A program made the translations under genes and the position numbers. Shown piece by piece: positions 1-8,300 of a stretch of 19,741 nucleotides of DNA; position 1 is the stretch's first letter, and the number at the start of each line of letters is the position of its first letter. Origin of the DNA: Bacteroidales bacterium (GTDB taxonomy: Bacteria > Bacteroidota > Bacteroidia > Bacteroidales > WCHB1-69); NCBI GenBank assembly GCA_031272415.1, contig JAISTU010000221.1, positions 1 to 19,741 on the forward strand, in the 5' to 3' direction. The notes under the pieces were generated by a model, which saw nothing but the letters and a program-made list of their open reading frames with translations, had not been told where the DNA came from and searched no databases.

Positions 1-2
1 TT

Positions 3-527
3 TGGGTGCAGGGTTGCTCTATTCGTTGCAAGGGCTGTTGGAATCAGGAAATGTGGAGTTTTGAAAACAATATTATTCTGTCTGTCAGTGAATTGCTATT
101 GAAAATTAAAGAAGAACAGGATTTTATTGAAGGCATAACTTTATTGGGCGGAGAACCGTTAGACCAATACGCGGAAGTTTTTGGATTGCTGCAAGAATGT
201 CGCAAAATCGGCTTGACTACAATGCTTTTCACAGGTTACGAAATAGAAGAAATCAACGATAAAAGAATATCTGCAATCCTTGACACAACCGATATTCTCA
301 TTACAGGTCGTTATGAAGAAAACAAACGGACAATAAACCGTCAATGGATTGGCTCAACAAATCAGCAAATACATTTTCTTACAAAGCGGTACAAAGATTT
401 TCAAATTGAGAATGCCAATTACGTAGAACTCACTTTGGAAGAAAACGGAAAATGTACAATGTTAGGGTTTCCGAAAGAAATAAGAGAGGTAATAACCGCC
501 AAATCATTAATCCATAACTCCATTTAA
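3..527 (+). CDS. Radical-SAM activase-like protein, 5'-truncated by window edge
   Basis: This is the C-terminal part of a small iron-sulfur protein of the 4Fe-4S single-cluster / radical-SAM activating-enzyme type (NrdG-like, PF13353). The visible start contains CSIRCKGC, a CX3CX2C motif that in this family holds the [4Fe-4S] cluster used to cleave S-adenosylmethionine. Further on, LLGGEPLDQ matches the GGEP motif that contacts SAM. The frame is open to the left edge, and in relatives a WxxGxR-type segment precedes the cysteines, so the GTG at base 6 is not a credible start. The real start lies outside the window. About 175 residues are visible. Relatives activate a glycyl-radical enzyme or modify a peptide; the partner gene would be upstream and cannot be seen. 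The family call is firm, the substrate is unknown. Confidence 0.85.
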   Translation, partial: WVQGCSIRCKGCWNQEMWSFENNIILSVSELLLKIKEEQDFIEGITLLGGEPLDQYAEVFGLLQECRKIGLTTMLFTGYEIEEINDKRISAILDTTDILITGRYEENKRTINRQWIGSTNQQIHFLTKRYKDFQIENANYVELTLEENGKCTMLGFPKEIREVITAKSLIHNSI

Positions 528-609
528 ATTAGGTATACTATCCAATCTCAAGATAAGGGAAAATGAAAAAACTTTTTTTTGTATTTGGGAGAAAAACGTT
601 CTAAATTAT

Positions 610-769
610 CCCGACTTCGACGGTCTTGTCGTTTTGAGAAAAAAAATTAACTGCTTGATTATCAGTATTTTATATTTTTTAGGAGCGGATTTTTGAAATG
701 TAGTACCCCCCGCTAAATTGTAACGTGTTGATACTCTTTTGTTTACAAATCGAAACCATCGAAGTCTGG
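610..769. repeat. MITE-like element, copy 1
   Basis: This 160-base element ends in inverted repeats: left CCCGACTTCGACGGT, right ACCATCGAAGTCTGG, which agree at about 13 of 15 positions when one is reverse-complemented. The interior is AT-rich, has a short C tract near 706-711, and has no open frame. A second copy lies at 13962-14124. The two are colinear over their whole length and by eye 85-90% identical, including an identical run of about 38 bases covering 720-757. Size, terminal inverted repeats and lack of coding potential fit a miniature inverted-repeat transposable element. No clear target duplication flanks this copy, so it may be old or flanked by later deletions. Confidence 0.7.
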
Positions 770-777
770 AAATTTTT

Positions 778-806
778 ATAAATCTTATGAAAATCGTGGT
801 TCAGAC
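778..806. repeat. Half copy of GTCTGAAC palindromic repeat (copy A)
   Basis: Only the right arm is present: it reads CTTATGAAAATCGTGGTTC and ends with AGAC. It is nearly identical to the right arms at 5221-5245 and 13828-13850. It starts eight bases after MITE-like copy 1, as if that insertion or a linked deletion removed the left arm. Confidence 0.7.
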
Positions 807-838
807 CCGATTTTTTCCTCCCAAAATGCAAAAAACAA

Positions 839-867
839 GTAGACACGCAACAGAGCCACGTATCTAC
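839..867 (-). terminator. Candidate terminator of recA
   Basis: On the recA strand this reads GTAGATACG, an 11-base loop, then CGTGTCTAC, followed at once by TTGTTTTTTG. The 9-bp stem has one G-T type mismatch. The hairpin lies about 45 bases past the recA stop, so it could end recA transcription. The arms resemble those of the 13768-13795 palindrome and may be a decayed copy of that repeat reused as a terminator. Confidence 0.45.
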
Positions 868-911
868 TCAAATCTATTAAAAAAATGAAATGTTATTTAT
901 TTAAAAGCCTT

Positions 912-1931
912 TTAAGCCTGTTCTTTGAGTATTTCTCTTACTTTTGCCTCCAATTCGGCACTCAATTCGGGGTTATCATAGAGCAATTGTTTCACTGTTT
1001 CTCTGCCCTGTCCGAGTTTAGTGTCGCCGTATGAAAACCATGAACCGCTTTTTTTGATAACATTATTTTCAACAGCAACATCAATAATTTCCCCAATTTT
1101 GGAAATACCTTCGCCATATACAATATCAAATTCAGCCGTGCGGAAAGGCGGTGCTACTTTATTTTTGGTAACTTTCACTTTAACACGATTGCCGATCACG
1201 TTTTCGCCTTCTTTGATAGACATTTGCCTGCGAATATCAAGTCTTACGGAAGCATAGAATTTGAGTGCATTACCGCCGGTAGTGGTTTCAGGATTGCCGT
1301 AAATAATGCCAATTTTTTCGCGCAATTGATTGATAAAAATGCAGCAACAATTTGTTTTACTGATAGTTGAGGTTAATTTTCTCAATGCTTGGGACATCAA
1401 TCTTGCTTGTAATCCCATTTTGGAATCGCCCATTTCGCCTTCAATTTCACTTTTTGGGGTCAACGCAGCCACAGAGTCAATAACAATAATATCAATGGCA
1501 CCTGAACGTATCAGATTATCAGCGATTTCCAATGCTTGTTCGCCATTATCGGGTTGTGAGATTAACAAATTTTGAATATCAATGCCTAATTTTTCGGCAT
1601 AAAAACGGTCAAAAGCATGTTCAGCATCAATAAAAGCCGCAATACCACCCATTTTTTGAGCCTCAGCAATAGCATGAATAGCCAACGTGGTTTTCCCTGA
1701 AGATTCGGGTCCAAAAATTTCGATTACCCTGCCACGTGGCAAACCGCCTACTCCTAATGCAATGTCCAAACCCAGTGAGCCTGTTGATATTACGTCAATT
1801 GCCTCCAATGGTGAGTCGCCTAATTTCATGATGGCACCTTTGCCATACACTTTTTCCAACCGCTCCAAAGTGGAATTTAAAACTTTTAATTTTTCGGCAT
1901 TATCTTGTTTTATTTCTTTTTCTTTCGCCAT
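912..1931 (-). CDS. recA: RecA recombinase
   Basis: RecA forms filaments on single-stranded DNA, drives homologous strand exchange, and stimulates LexA-type autocleavage in species with an SOS response. The protein has 339 residues, about normal length. Visible landmarks are Walker A GPESSGKT (residues 74-81), IDAEHAFD with the catalytic Glu at 104, Walker B IIVIDSVAAL (about 148-157), loop L1 EGEMGDSKMG (about 164-173), and loop L2 in INQLREKIG through NPETTTGGNALKF (200-225). The TNCCCIF segment is usual for Bacteroidota. The C-terminal tail is short and less acidic than in E. coli RecA. The ATG at 1931 has MAKEKEIKQD as its first residues, a normal RecA beginning. It is transcribed alone, divergently from the SurA-like gene, from a clear -7 box at 1970-1977. 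I see no LexA operator I could defend. Confidence 0.98.
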   Translation of the reverse strand: MAKEKEIKQDNAEKLKVLNSTLERLEKVYGKGAIMKLGDSPLEAIDVISTGSLGLDIALGVGGLPRGRVIEIFGPESSGKTTLAIHAIAEAQKMGGIAAFIDAEHAFDRFYAEKLGIDIQNLLISQPDNGEQALEIADNLIRSGAIDIIVIDSVAALTPKSEIEGEMGDSKMGLQARLMSQALRKLTSTISKTNCCCIFINQLREKIGIIYGNPETTTGGNALKFYASVRLDIRRQMSIKEGENVIGNRVKVKVTKNKVAPPFRTAEFDIVYGEGISKIGEIIDVAVENNVIKKSGSWFSYGDTKLGQGRETVKQLLYDNPELSAELEAKVREILKEQA

Positions 1932-1969
1932 GTTTTATAAAAATTAAATATATTAAAACTTCAATTTTG

Positions 1970-1991
1970 CAAAGATACACATTTTTTTCAA
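1970..1991 (-). promoter_or_regulatory. recA promoter
   Basis: On the - strand this reads TTG, seven A, then TGTG, then the -7 box TATCTTTG (TAnnTTTG, the consensus of the Bacteroidota primary sigma factor). The box lies about 40 bases before the recA ATG. The layout is the same as at the three other promoters found in the window. Confidence 0.75.
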
Positions 1992-2075
1992 TTAAAGGTT
2001 AATTTTGCGAAAAAAAGTTGCAATTATTTTATATTTTGTTGATTGTCAAGGATATGTTTTTTTTCAACTTTTTTT

Positions 2076-2167
2076 GTCTGAACCACGATTTTCGCAAGAT
2101 TTATATGATTAGCATGATTATAATAATCATATAAATCACGCAAATCATTCAAAATCATAGTTCAGAC
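2076..2167. repeat. Complete GTCTGAAC palindromic repeat (copy B)
   Basis: This 92-base element begins GTCTGAAC and ends with its exact complement GTTCAGAC. Inside is a perfect 14-bp inverted repeat: GATTTATATGATTA at 2098-2111 against TAATCATATAAATC at 2124-2137. The whole element can fold into one long imperfect hairpin. Similar GTCTGAACCACGATTTTC repeats are, from general knowledge, scattered between genes in many Bacteroidota. It separates the recA and SurA-like promoters. It is non-coding and its role is unknown. Confidence 0.8.
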
Positions 2168-2180
2168 AATGCAAAAAAAT

Positions 2181-2205
2181 CTCTACACTCTACACTCTAC
2201 ACTCT
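2181..2205. repeat. TCTACAC tandem repeat
   Basis: Three and a half head-to-tail copies of a CTCTACA unit directly follow palindromic copy B, joined by ATGCAAAAAAAT. The same unit occurs in the other orientation at 5127-5145, and in shorter or degenerate form at 13744-13770, 17997-18013 and 19123-19135. It always sits between genes. Confidence 0.7.
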
Positions 2206-2229
2206 GAAAAAAAAGTTTTTAATTTTTAA

Positions 2230-2251
2230 TTGAAGAAATTGTGTATCTTTG
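2230..2251 (+). promoter_or_regulatory. Promoter of the SurA-like gene
   Basis: The -7 box TATCTTTG is at 2244-2251. It is preceded by TGTG and by TTG at 2230-2232, the same layout as the recA and giant-protein promoters. It lies about 35 bases before the ATG and should drive the group 2286-5103. Confidence 0.7.
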
Positions 2252-2285
2252 TAAATTGGTAAGAAAATATATCAAAGCATAGAAG

Positions 2286-3713
2286 ATGAAAAAAAGCATA
2301 ATTATACTGCTTATTTATACTATAATAGAGACATTGGGCGCAAATGAAGGGCAAAATAATGTTATTTTTTCTGTTTTGCAAGCAGATTCTAATAAAATTA
2401 TTTTGGATGAAATTGTGGCTAGTATTGGCTCACGAATTATTACAACATCTGATTTGGAATTTGCTACACAAGCACAACAGTATCAGATGGGTTTGCATAA
2501 TTTGTCTGCCGAAGATGAAAATCGTTTAAGATGTGCTGTGTTTGAAAAATTAGTGTTGCAAAAATTGCTCGTTGACCAGGCAGAATTAGACAGCATTGTG
2601 ATTACAGATGCACAATTGAACGAGCGGTTAGACTATAATTTGCGCTATCAATTGGCACAAATGGGCAATGATTCCAAAAAATTAGAGGAGTATTACGGCA
2701 AAAGTATAGCCGAAATTAAGGCAGATTCGAGAGAACAATTGCGTGAAGAATTGCTCGCAGATGAGGCTCAAAAAACAATTACCTCAAAAATAAACATTAT
2801 TTATCAAGAAGTTAAGCAATATTATGAGTCTATTCCTGCTGACAGTTTGCCTATTTTGCCGGCAGAATATGAAATTGCACATATTGTTAAAACACCAAAA
2901 GTGTCTGATGCAGAGAAGATTGCGGCAAAAGAACGCTTGGAAGAATTAAGAGATCGTTCTTTGAAAGGGGAAAATTTCACTACTTTTGCTCGAATGTATT
3001 CGGAAGATCCGGGGTCTGCGTCCAGAGGTGGAGAAATTGGTTTTACAGGTCGCGGGGAATTGTATACCGAATTTGAAAATGTGGCTTATGGCTTGCAGCC
3101 GGGTGAAATTTCGCCTGTGGTGGAAACCAAAGCAGGCTATCACATTATTCGTATGATAGAAAGGCGGGGCGACCGCATCAATGTGGCTCATATCCTTATC
3201 AAACCTAAACCGTCGCCCGAAGAAACAAGTGGAGCAAAAGATTTTTTAGATAGTATTTATAACCTGTTGGCTAACAATGAGTTATCATTTGATTCTGCTG
3301 CTAAAATATTTTCAGATGACCCTTCAAAAACCAATTATGGAAAGTTGGTCAATCCTTATACGGCGTCTTATTCTTTTGATTCGCTGACATTATTAAATTA
3401 TGATAAAACTTTGTTCTACACGGTGCAAGGTTTGGATGAAAACAAATATTCACGTCCAATTCCTATGATTACAGAGGATGGCAATCAAGCGTATCATATT
3501 GTGTGTCTGAAAGTTAAGCATCCTTCACACATTATAGATATGTCGCAAGATTATGAAAAAATAAAAAATGCTGCATTGGAAAATAAAAAAGAAAATGCAC
3601 TCGATAAATGGGCAAAAAATAAAGTAAAATATACACATGTTAAAATCAATTCAAAATATTACGATTGTTCTTTCGTTACTCAATGGAATGTACCAACAAA
3701 AATCAATCAATAA
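2286..3713 (+). CDS. SurA-like peptidylprolyl isomerase, periplasmic chaperone
   Basis: This is a PpiC/parvulin-type protein of 475 residues. SurA relatives escort unfolded outer-membrane proteins across the periplasm and isomerise prolyl bonds. A signal peptide covers roughly residues 1-19. A SurA-N-like helical region follows (about 39-185, beginning DEIVASIGSRIITTSDLE). The first parvulin domain spans about 195-293, with FARMYSEDPGSASRGGEIGF and ETKAGYHIIRM as its clearest signatures. A second, more divergent parvulin domain starts at INVAHILIKPKPS (about 298) and runs to about 412. The two-domain plan matches SurA and its Bacteroidota paralogues. The MoxR ATPase starts 21 bases after the stop, so the two are probably co-transcribed. 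A likely client is the TonB-dependent receptor coded downstream, but that is inference. Confidence 0.9.
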   Translation: MKKSIIILLIYTIIETLGANEGQNNVIFSVLQADSNKIILDEIVASIGSRIITTSDLEFATQAQQYQMGLHNLSAEDENRLRCAVFEKLVLQKLLVDQAELDSIVITDAQLNERLDYNLRYQLAQMGNDSKKLEEYYGKSIAEIKADSREQLREELLADEAQKTITSKINIIYQEVKQYYESIPADSLPILPAEYEIAHIVKTPKVSDAEKIAAKERLEELRDRSLKGENFTTFARMYSEDPGSASRGGEIGFTGRGELYTEFENVAYGLQPGEISPVVETKAGYHIIRMIERRGDRINVAHILIKPKPSPEETSGAKDFLDSIYNLLANNELSFDSAAKIFSDDPSKTNYGKLVNPYTASYSFDSLTLLNYDKTLFYTVQGLDENKYSRPIPMITEDGNQAYHIVCLKVKHPSHIIDMSQDYEKIKNAALENKKENALDKWAKNKVKYTHVKINSKYYDCSFVTQWNVPTKINQ

Positions 3714-3734
3714 TTAAAAAATAAAAAAGAGAAA

Positions 3735-4709
3735 ATGAGATCATATAATACAGATACAGAGGCGATTACGGGTTTTACTGAAATATACAGAGAACTCAAA
3801 GAAGAGATAGGAAAAGTCATTGTCGGACAAGATGAGATTATAAAACGGGTTTTGATTACCATTTTCAGTCGTGGTCATGTGTTGCTGATTGGGGTTCCCG
3901 GATTGGCTAAAACGCTGATGGTTACGACAATAGCCAAAGCCTTAGGCTTGTCGTTCAACAGGATACAATTTACGCCCGATATAATGCCTTCGGATATAAT
4001 TGGGACGGAAATTTTGGATGAAAATCGGCAATTTAGATTTGCCAAAGGTCCTGTTTTTGCACACGTTATTTTGGCAGATGAGATTAACCGTACACCTCCA
4101 AAAACGCAGTCTGCTTTGTTGGAGGCGATGCAAGAGCGAAGTGTTTCCACTGCCGGTACTACGCACATTTTGCCCAATCCGTTTTTTGTATTGGCGACCC
4201 AAAATCCTATCGAACAAGAAGGAACTTACCCCTTGCCGGAAGCCCAATTAGATAGGTTTATGTTCAATCTTTATTTGGATTATCCATCGGTAGAAGAGGA
4301 GATAAATATCGTTAAATCAACAATTTGCGGAGATTTATACGAGCCTAAAAAAATATTGGAAACAGAAGATATTATTTATTTTCAGCAACTTTTGTGGCGT
4401 GTGCCGGTGGCGGATAATGTATATCAATATGCGGTCAAATTGTCCACTATTACACGCCCAAATACACCATTGGCGCACGAGTGGGCAAATAAATACATGG
4501 CTTGGGGTGCAGGTCCGCGTTGTTCGCAAAATTTAATCATTGCTGCCAAATGTCATGCCGTTTTGTCAGGTAAGTTATCACCTGATATTGAGAACATTAA
4601 AGCAATTGCACATTCCGTTATGCGACATCGTATTGTGCGTAATTACCGCGCCGAAGCCGAAAATGTTTCAGTAGATGATATAATTGATAAATTGCTCCAT
4701 GCTAATTAA
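3735..4709 (+). CDS. MoxR-family AAA+ ATPase
   Basis: MoxR ATPases are cytoplasmic AAA+ proteins that act as chaperones, usually with VWA-domain or DUF58 partners. This one has 324 residues, the usual size. Walker A is GVPGLAKT (53-60), Walker B is VILADEINRT (111-120, with the catalytic pair D115-E116), sensor 1 is in ATQNPIEQEGTYPLPEAQ (N157), and the arginine-finger region is LDRF (R174). The C-terminal lid helical bundle follows. The gene starts 21 bases after the SurA-like gene and its end overlaps the next gene. The DUF58 and VWA (BatA/BatB) genes that often follow moxR are absent here; a small nuclease-fold gene takes their place. Family call is very secure, substrate unknown. Confidence 0.95.
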   Translation: MRSYNTDTEAITGFTEIYRELKEEIGKVIVGQDEIIKRVLITIFSRGHVLLIGVPGLAKTLMVTTIAKALGLSFNRIQFTPDIMPSDIIGTEILDENRQFRFAKGPVFAHVILADEINRTPPKTQSALLEAMQERSVSTAGTTHILPNPFFVLATQNPIEQEGTYPLPEAQLDRFMFNLYLDYPSVEEEINIVKSTICGDLYEPKKILETEDIIYFQQLLWRVPVADNVYQYAVKLSTITRPNTPLAHEWANKYMAWGAGPRCSQNLIIAAKCHAVLSGKLSPDIENIKAIAHSVMRHRIVRNYRAEAENVSVDDIIDKLLHAN

Positions 4710-5103
4710 AGAACAATACGGTATAAAATACGGTTTTGACCCGGTACGTAGGTGTTATGTTAAATTAACGCCCGAAGAGGTCGTCCGTCAGGCATATTTG
4801 GAACATTTGATACAAAATCTTAACATTCCCCTTATTGCCATTTCGGTAGAGAAAAAAATTCTATACAACAGACGCACAAGACGTTATGATATAGTGGTTT
4901 ATAAAAAGGGTGTTTGTTGGTTAGTCGTGGAATGTAAAGCCGAAACAGTTGAACTAACAGAAGACGTATTGCAACAAGCCGCTCTCTATAATTCTGTCTT
5001 AAATGCAGAATATATTGTTTTATTCAACGGCATAACCGAAATTATTCTCCATCACCATAACGGTAAATACAAAAGAGTAGAAAAAATGGAAGGTTTTGGG
5101 TAA
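4699..5103 (+). CDS. Small HsdR_N-domain protein (PD-(D/E)XK fold)
   Basis: This 134-residue protein matches the N-terminal domain of type I restriction HsdR subunits (HSDR_N, PF13588), here free-standing. The PD-(D/E)XK core is visible: RYDIVVY (Asp64), then WLVVECKAE (Glu78-Cys79-Lys80, the ExK element), then LQQAALYNSVLNAEYIVLFNG (92-111) forming the later helix and strand. PEEVVRQ near residues 25-31 is the usual N-terminal helix. I chose the ATG at 4699, which overlaps the MoxR stop by 11 bases; an in-frame TTG at 4684 is a poorer choice. No helicase, HsdM or HsdS gene is nearby, so this is probably not a restriction system. Similar solitary proteins are common in Bacteroidota with no settled function. 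Overlap with moxR suggests translational coupling. Confidence 0.85.
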   Translation: MLIKEQYGIKYGFDPVRRCYVKLTPEEVVRQAYLEHLIQNLNIPLIAISVEKKILYNRRTRRYDIVVYKKGVCWLVVECKAETVELTEDVLQQAALYNSVLNAEYIVLFNGITEIILHHHNGKYKRVEKMEGFG

Positions 5104-5126
5104 TTAAAAAAAAGTGATTTTTTTGC

Positions 5127-5145
5127 AGAGTGTAGAGTGTAGAGT
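5127..5145. repeat. TGTAGAG tandem repeat
   Basis: AGAGTGTAGAGTGTAGAGT is the same unit as at 2181-2205 in inverse orientation. It is joined by a T-rich TTTTTTTGCAT spacer to palindromic copy C, so the two modules move or persist as a pair. Confidence 0.7.
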
Positions 5146-5162
5146 AAAGATTTTTTTGCATT

Positions 5163-5245
5163 GTCTGAACTGTGATTTGGAATGATTTGAATGATTATTA
5201 TAATCCTGTTAATCTTAAAAATCTTATGAAAATCGTGGTTCAGAC
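5163..5245. repeat. Complete GTCTGAAC palindromic repeat (copy C)
   Basis: This 83-base copy starts GTCTGAAC and ends GTTCAGAC, with AATGATTATTATAATC in the middle. It is inverted relative to copy B with respect to the TGTAGAG module. It sits between the HsdR_N-domain gene and the promoter of the giant T9SS protein. Confidence 0.8.
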
Positions 5246-5293
5246 AAAAATAATATTTTTTTAAACTCTTAATTTTTAAATTTTAATTTTTAA

Positions 5294-5315
5294 TTGAGGA
5301 AAAGGTGTATCTTTG
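5294..5315 (+). promoter_or_regulatory. Promoter of the T9SS / TonB receptor cassette
   Basis: TTG at 5294-5296, eleven bases, then the -7 box TATCTTTG at 5308-5315. The preceding AATTTTTAATTGAGGAAAAG closely copies the sequence before the SurA-like gene's promoter. The ATG of the giant protein is 49 bases past the box. With only 13 and 36 bases between the following genes, this promoter probably serves 5364-13638. Confidence 0.7.
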
Positions 5316-5363
5316 TATTTCCCTTTTTAATTTTTATAGGGTAATAAAAAAAATTTATTATTT

Positions 5364-8300
5364 ATGATGAAAAACATAAGGATAATTTTGGCAGTTGTAT
5401 TTTCAACTGTAAGCGCAATGGCGCAAAATGTATATCAGTTGCCTAACGGCGGCATGGAACAAATGGATGCAAATGGAGAGCCTACTCATTGGAGTTCGTT
5501 TTTGACATCGAACTGTACTATTTCAGTACCATTGGCATGTAGCATGGCTCAAACGAATAAACATGCACAAGATTCGCCCAGACCGGGGTCGGCAGGTAGT
5601 TTTTCTTTGAAAATTTACTCGAACTCAATTATGGGTGTAAATGCCAACGGAATGATAACAACAGGGCGTGTAAATGCAGGCAGTACAACTGCTTCTGACC
5701 CTTCCAATAATACACAAACTATCAGAAGTAATGCTGATTTTTGTCAGCCTTTTCACGGCACCCCTGATTCGCTGTATTTTTGGGTAAAATATTCGCCTGT
5801 AACCGGTACAAGTTTGGCACGTTTTAATTGTTATTTACATGGAAATAATGATTTTAGAGACCCCGTGGATGGCACTACAACTTCTCTCTATTGCGGAAGA
5901 GTAAATTATGATTTTGGTACAACATCAGGGGCATGGGTACAAAAAAAATTACCTTTTATTTATGACGGAGGCTCTACCGCTAATTATATGTTGATTACCA
6001 CTTCAACCTGCAATACGCCCGGCGGCTGTGACGGCAGTGATAATCTTTGGTTTGATGATATAGAATTTATATATAGTGCATGGTTGACCGATATTAGAGC
6101 CAATGGAACAACGATAAACAATTTTACAAAAGGCAATTTTAATTATGAAATTGTTTTCCCAAGGGGGGCTAATAAATTCGATACCACTCTTTTCCCTACT
6201 ATTACATGGACAAAAGAGGCATCAGATGCCGGCGTGCATGATACATTGATTTTTAACGGCAACGGCATTGATAGTGCTATACGCGTGTTGACAGTTACTG
6301 CCGAAGATGGAGTTACAATTAAAACATACTCCGTTCGTTATGTAATCTGGAAGTCGCCCAATTATACATTAGATAGTTTGTCTTATCAATTGGGAGGCAC
6401 ACCTTATATGGCAACAATTCCAACACAAACGCCCGATAGTGCAATACAACATATATATATAGGATTGCCACCTGGGACTGCTTTAACTCCCTCAATAACA
6501 GGCACTTATCTTGCAGACACGGGTGCAAGAGCCACTTTTACACAGCCGACGTCGCCAAGAGACAGCATACAAATTGCCGTAAGAGCAGAAAATGGGGCTA
6601 TTAAAACATATAAAATACATTTTTATGTTATTTTGTCCGATAATGCGTTTTTGCATGCGGTTTATTTTGATAATGTTTTGTATGACGAGTTTGACTCTAC
6701 ACAATATACATATAATGTAAGTTTGGCACCGGGGACTATTTTACCGCCTAATGTAACGGCAACTCCTTCGTGGAGTGGATTGGTGCCACTTATCAATCAG
6801 CCTTTGGCGTTGCCGGGGACTTCTACCATTGTTGTTACCGCAGAAAATGGGGCTACAAAGACTTATACATTTCATTTTACGGTAGGGCTTTCCACTAATG
6901 CCAAATTGCAATGGTTGAGATATAATGGTGTTTCTGTGCCGAATTTTCACGCAGATACGTTGAATTATACCGTTGAATTGCGTTATGGGGTCAATATTGC
7001 CAATGTAACGGCAAGTTTATCAAGCAGTTTAGCCTCTTTAAGTATTGTGCAAGCGGTGTCCATTCCGGGTACGGCAACAATTACGGTTACGGCACAAGAC
7101 ACTAATTATAAGCGAATTTACACTGTTCATTTTTTAGCAGGCAAAAGCAATGTAGCCTCTTTGTCTTCCTTGCAATATATTTTGGGAAACGACACTTTGG
7201 GGATACCAAATTTCAATCCGCTGCTTGTCAATTATCATGTTGCATTGCCCTCCGGCACTACACAAATTCCACAATTGATTGCTAATGAGACAGATACAAA
7301 TGCAACTTTGCAATATACACAGCCTTTGTCGCCCAATGATACAGGCAGGGTAAAAGTTACGGCAGAAGATGATATAACTACGCAGACTTACAGAGTTATT
7401 TTTACGGTTGCTTTATCAACGAATGCCGAATTGACACAAATTGAAATAGATGGGCAAAATTTAAGCACTTTTGTTCCTTCTTTGCTCACATATACCATTG
7501 TTTTGGACTCGGCTGAGATGCCTGTTGTAGCAGTACAAACGGCTGATACTCATGCAGTTGTACAAATTATTTATCCGCAATCCATCCCTGGACAAATTCA
7601 TATTATAGTAGTCGCCGAAGACACTAACGTGAAACGCACTTATCGCATCAATTTGTCGCTTTCTTCATGGAACAATCCGAATTTATTGGATTTGGGGTAT
7701 TCTTTGGGGGCTGTCAATTATCCGATTGTCAATTTTCACCAAGATACGCTAATATATTATGTGGTTTTACCTTCACAAACGGCTGTAACTCCGATAGTTA
7801 CGTATCAAACGGCGGATATGGATGCTTATGTTAGCATAACACAGCCGATTTCGCCCAACGGAGCAGCAATTATTTTTGTAACATCTTATGACAGCACTGC
7901 CAATAAGATATATCATGTTTATTTTTCGGTAGAAATTTCGGACAATTCGGCATTGGATAGTTTGTTTTGGGACGGTTTTTCGGTGGAAAATTTTTCACCT
8001 AACACGCTACAATACAATGTAGATATACCTTACAATTTGCCCTATCCGACAGTAAATGCAGTGGCACAATCACCGGCGGCACAAGTTTTTTACAGTCAAG
8101 CACAATATTCGCATGATTCTGCGGTCATTATGGTATTGGCGGAAGACCTTTTGCATAGCACCACTTACGTAATTCATTTTATACGACAATTATCGCCTGT
8201 TAATACGCTTTCGGCATTGGGATATACGCTCAACGGGGCTGATTCTGCCATTGCGGATTTTTCCCCTTTGATTGATGAATATATTGTTGATTTAAAAGCA

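Larger units (their letters stand above)
528..911. other. Intergenic region between convergent genes, filled with repeats
   Basis: This 384-base gap between the radical-SAM gene and the 3' end of recA has no credible gene. It contains a GGGAGAAAAACGTTCTAAA stretch (about 587-605) that recurs near 18031, then MITE-like copy 1 (610-769), a right half of the GTCTGAAC palindromic repeat (778-806), and a hairpin with T-tract on the recA strand (839-867). The order suggests insertion and decay of several short elements at a site that tolerates them between two convergent gene ends. Confidence 0.7.
1932..2285. other. Divergent regulatory region between recA and the SurA-like gene
   Basis: This 354-base non-coding stretch contains the recA promoter on the - strand (1970-1991), a complete GTCTGAAC palindromic repeat (2076-2167), a TCTACAC tandem repeat (2181-2205) and the promoter of the SurA-like gene (2230-2251). 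The stretch 1992-2075 is AT-rich and shows nothing else I can name. Confidence 0.7.

Noticed and set aside
6..8. GTG as start of the radical-SAM gene
   Set aside because: The frame is open to the left edge and the cysteine motif would begin only three residues in, which is too close to the N-terminus for this family.
706..711. C tract in the MITE-like element as a phase-variation tract
   Set aside because: The tract differs in length between copies but is not in a gene or between promoter elements.
601..778. Target-site duplication around MITE-like copy 1
   Set aside because: Flanks CTAAATTAT and AAATTTTTA are both AT-rich but do not align as a clean repeat.
1932..2075. A LexA/SOS operator in front of recA
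   Set aside because: I found no convincing dyad at the promoter; the AT-rich sequence offers only chance matches.
2181..2205. TCTACAC repeats as a CRISPR array
   Set aside because: Units are about seven bases, head-to-tail with no spacers, and no cas genes are present.
4684..4698. TTG start for the HsdR_N-domain protein
   Set aside because: The ATG at 4699 gives a normal N-terminus and a tight overlap with moxR; the extra five residues look like translated moxR 3' end.
4684..5103. A type I restriction-modification system
   Set aside because: Only the HsdR N-terminal domain is present; no helicase motor, HsdM or HsdS gene is in view.
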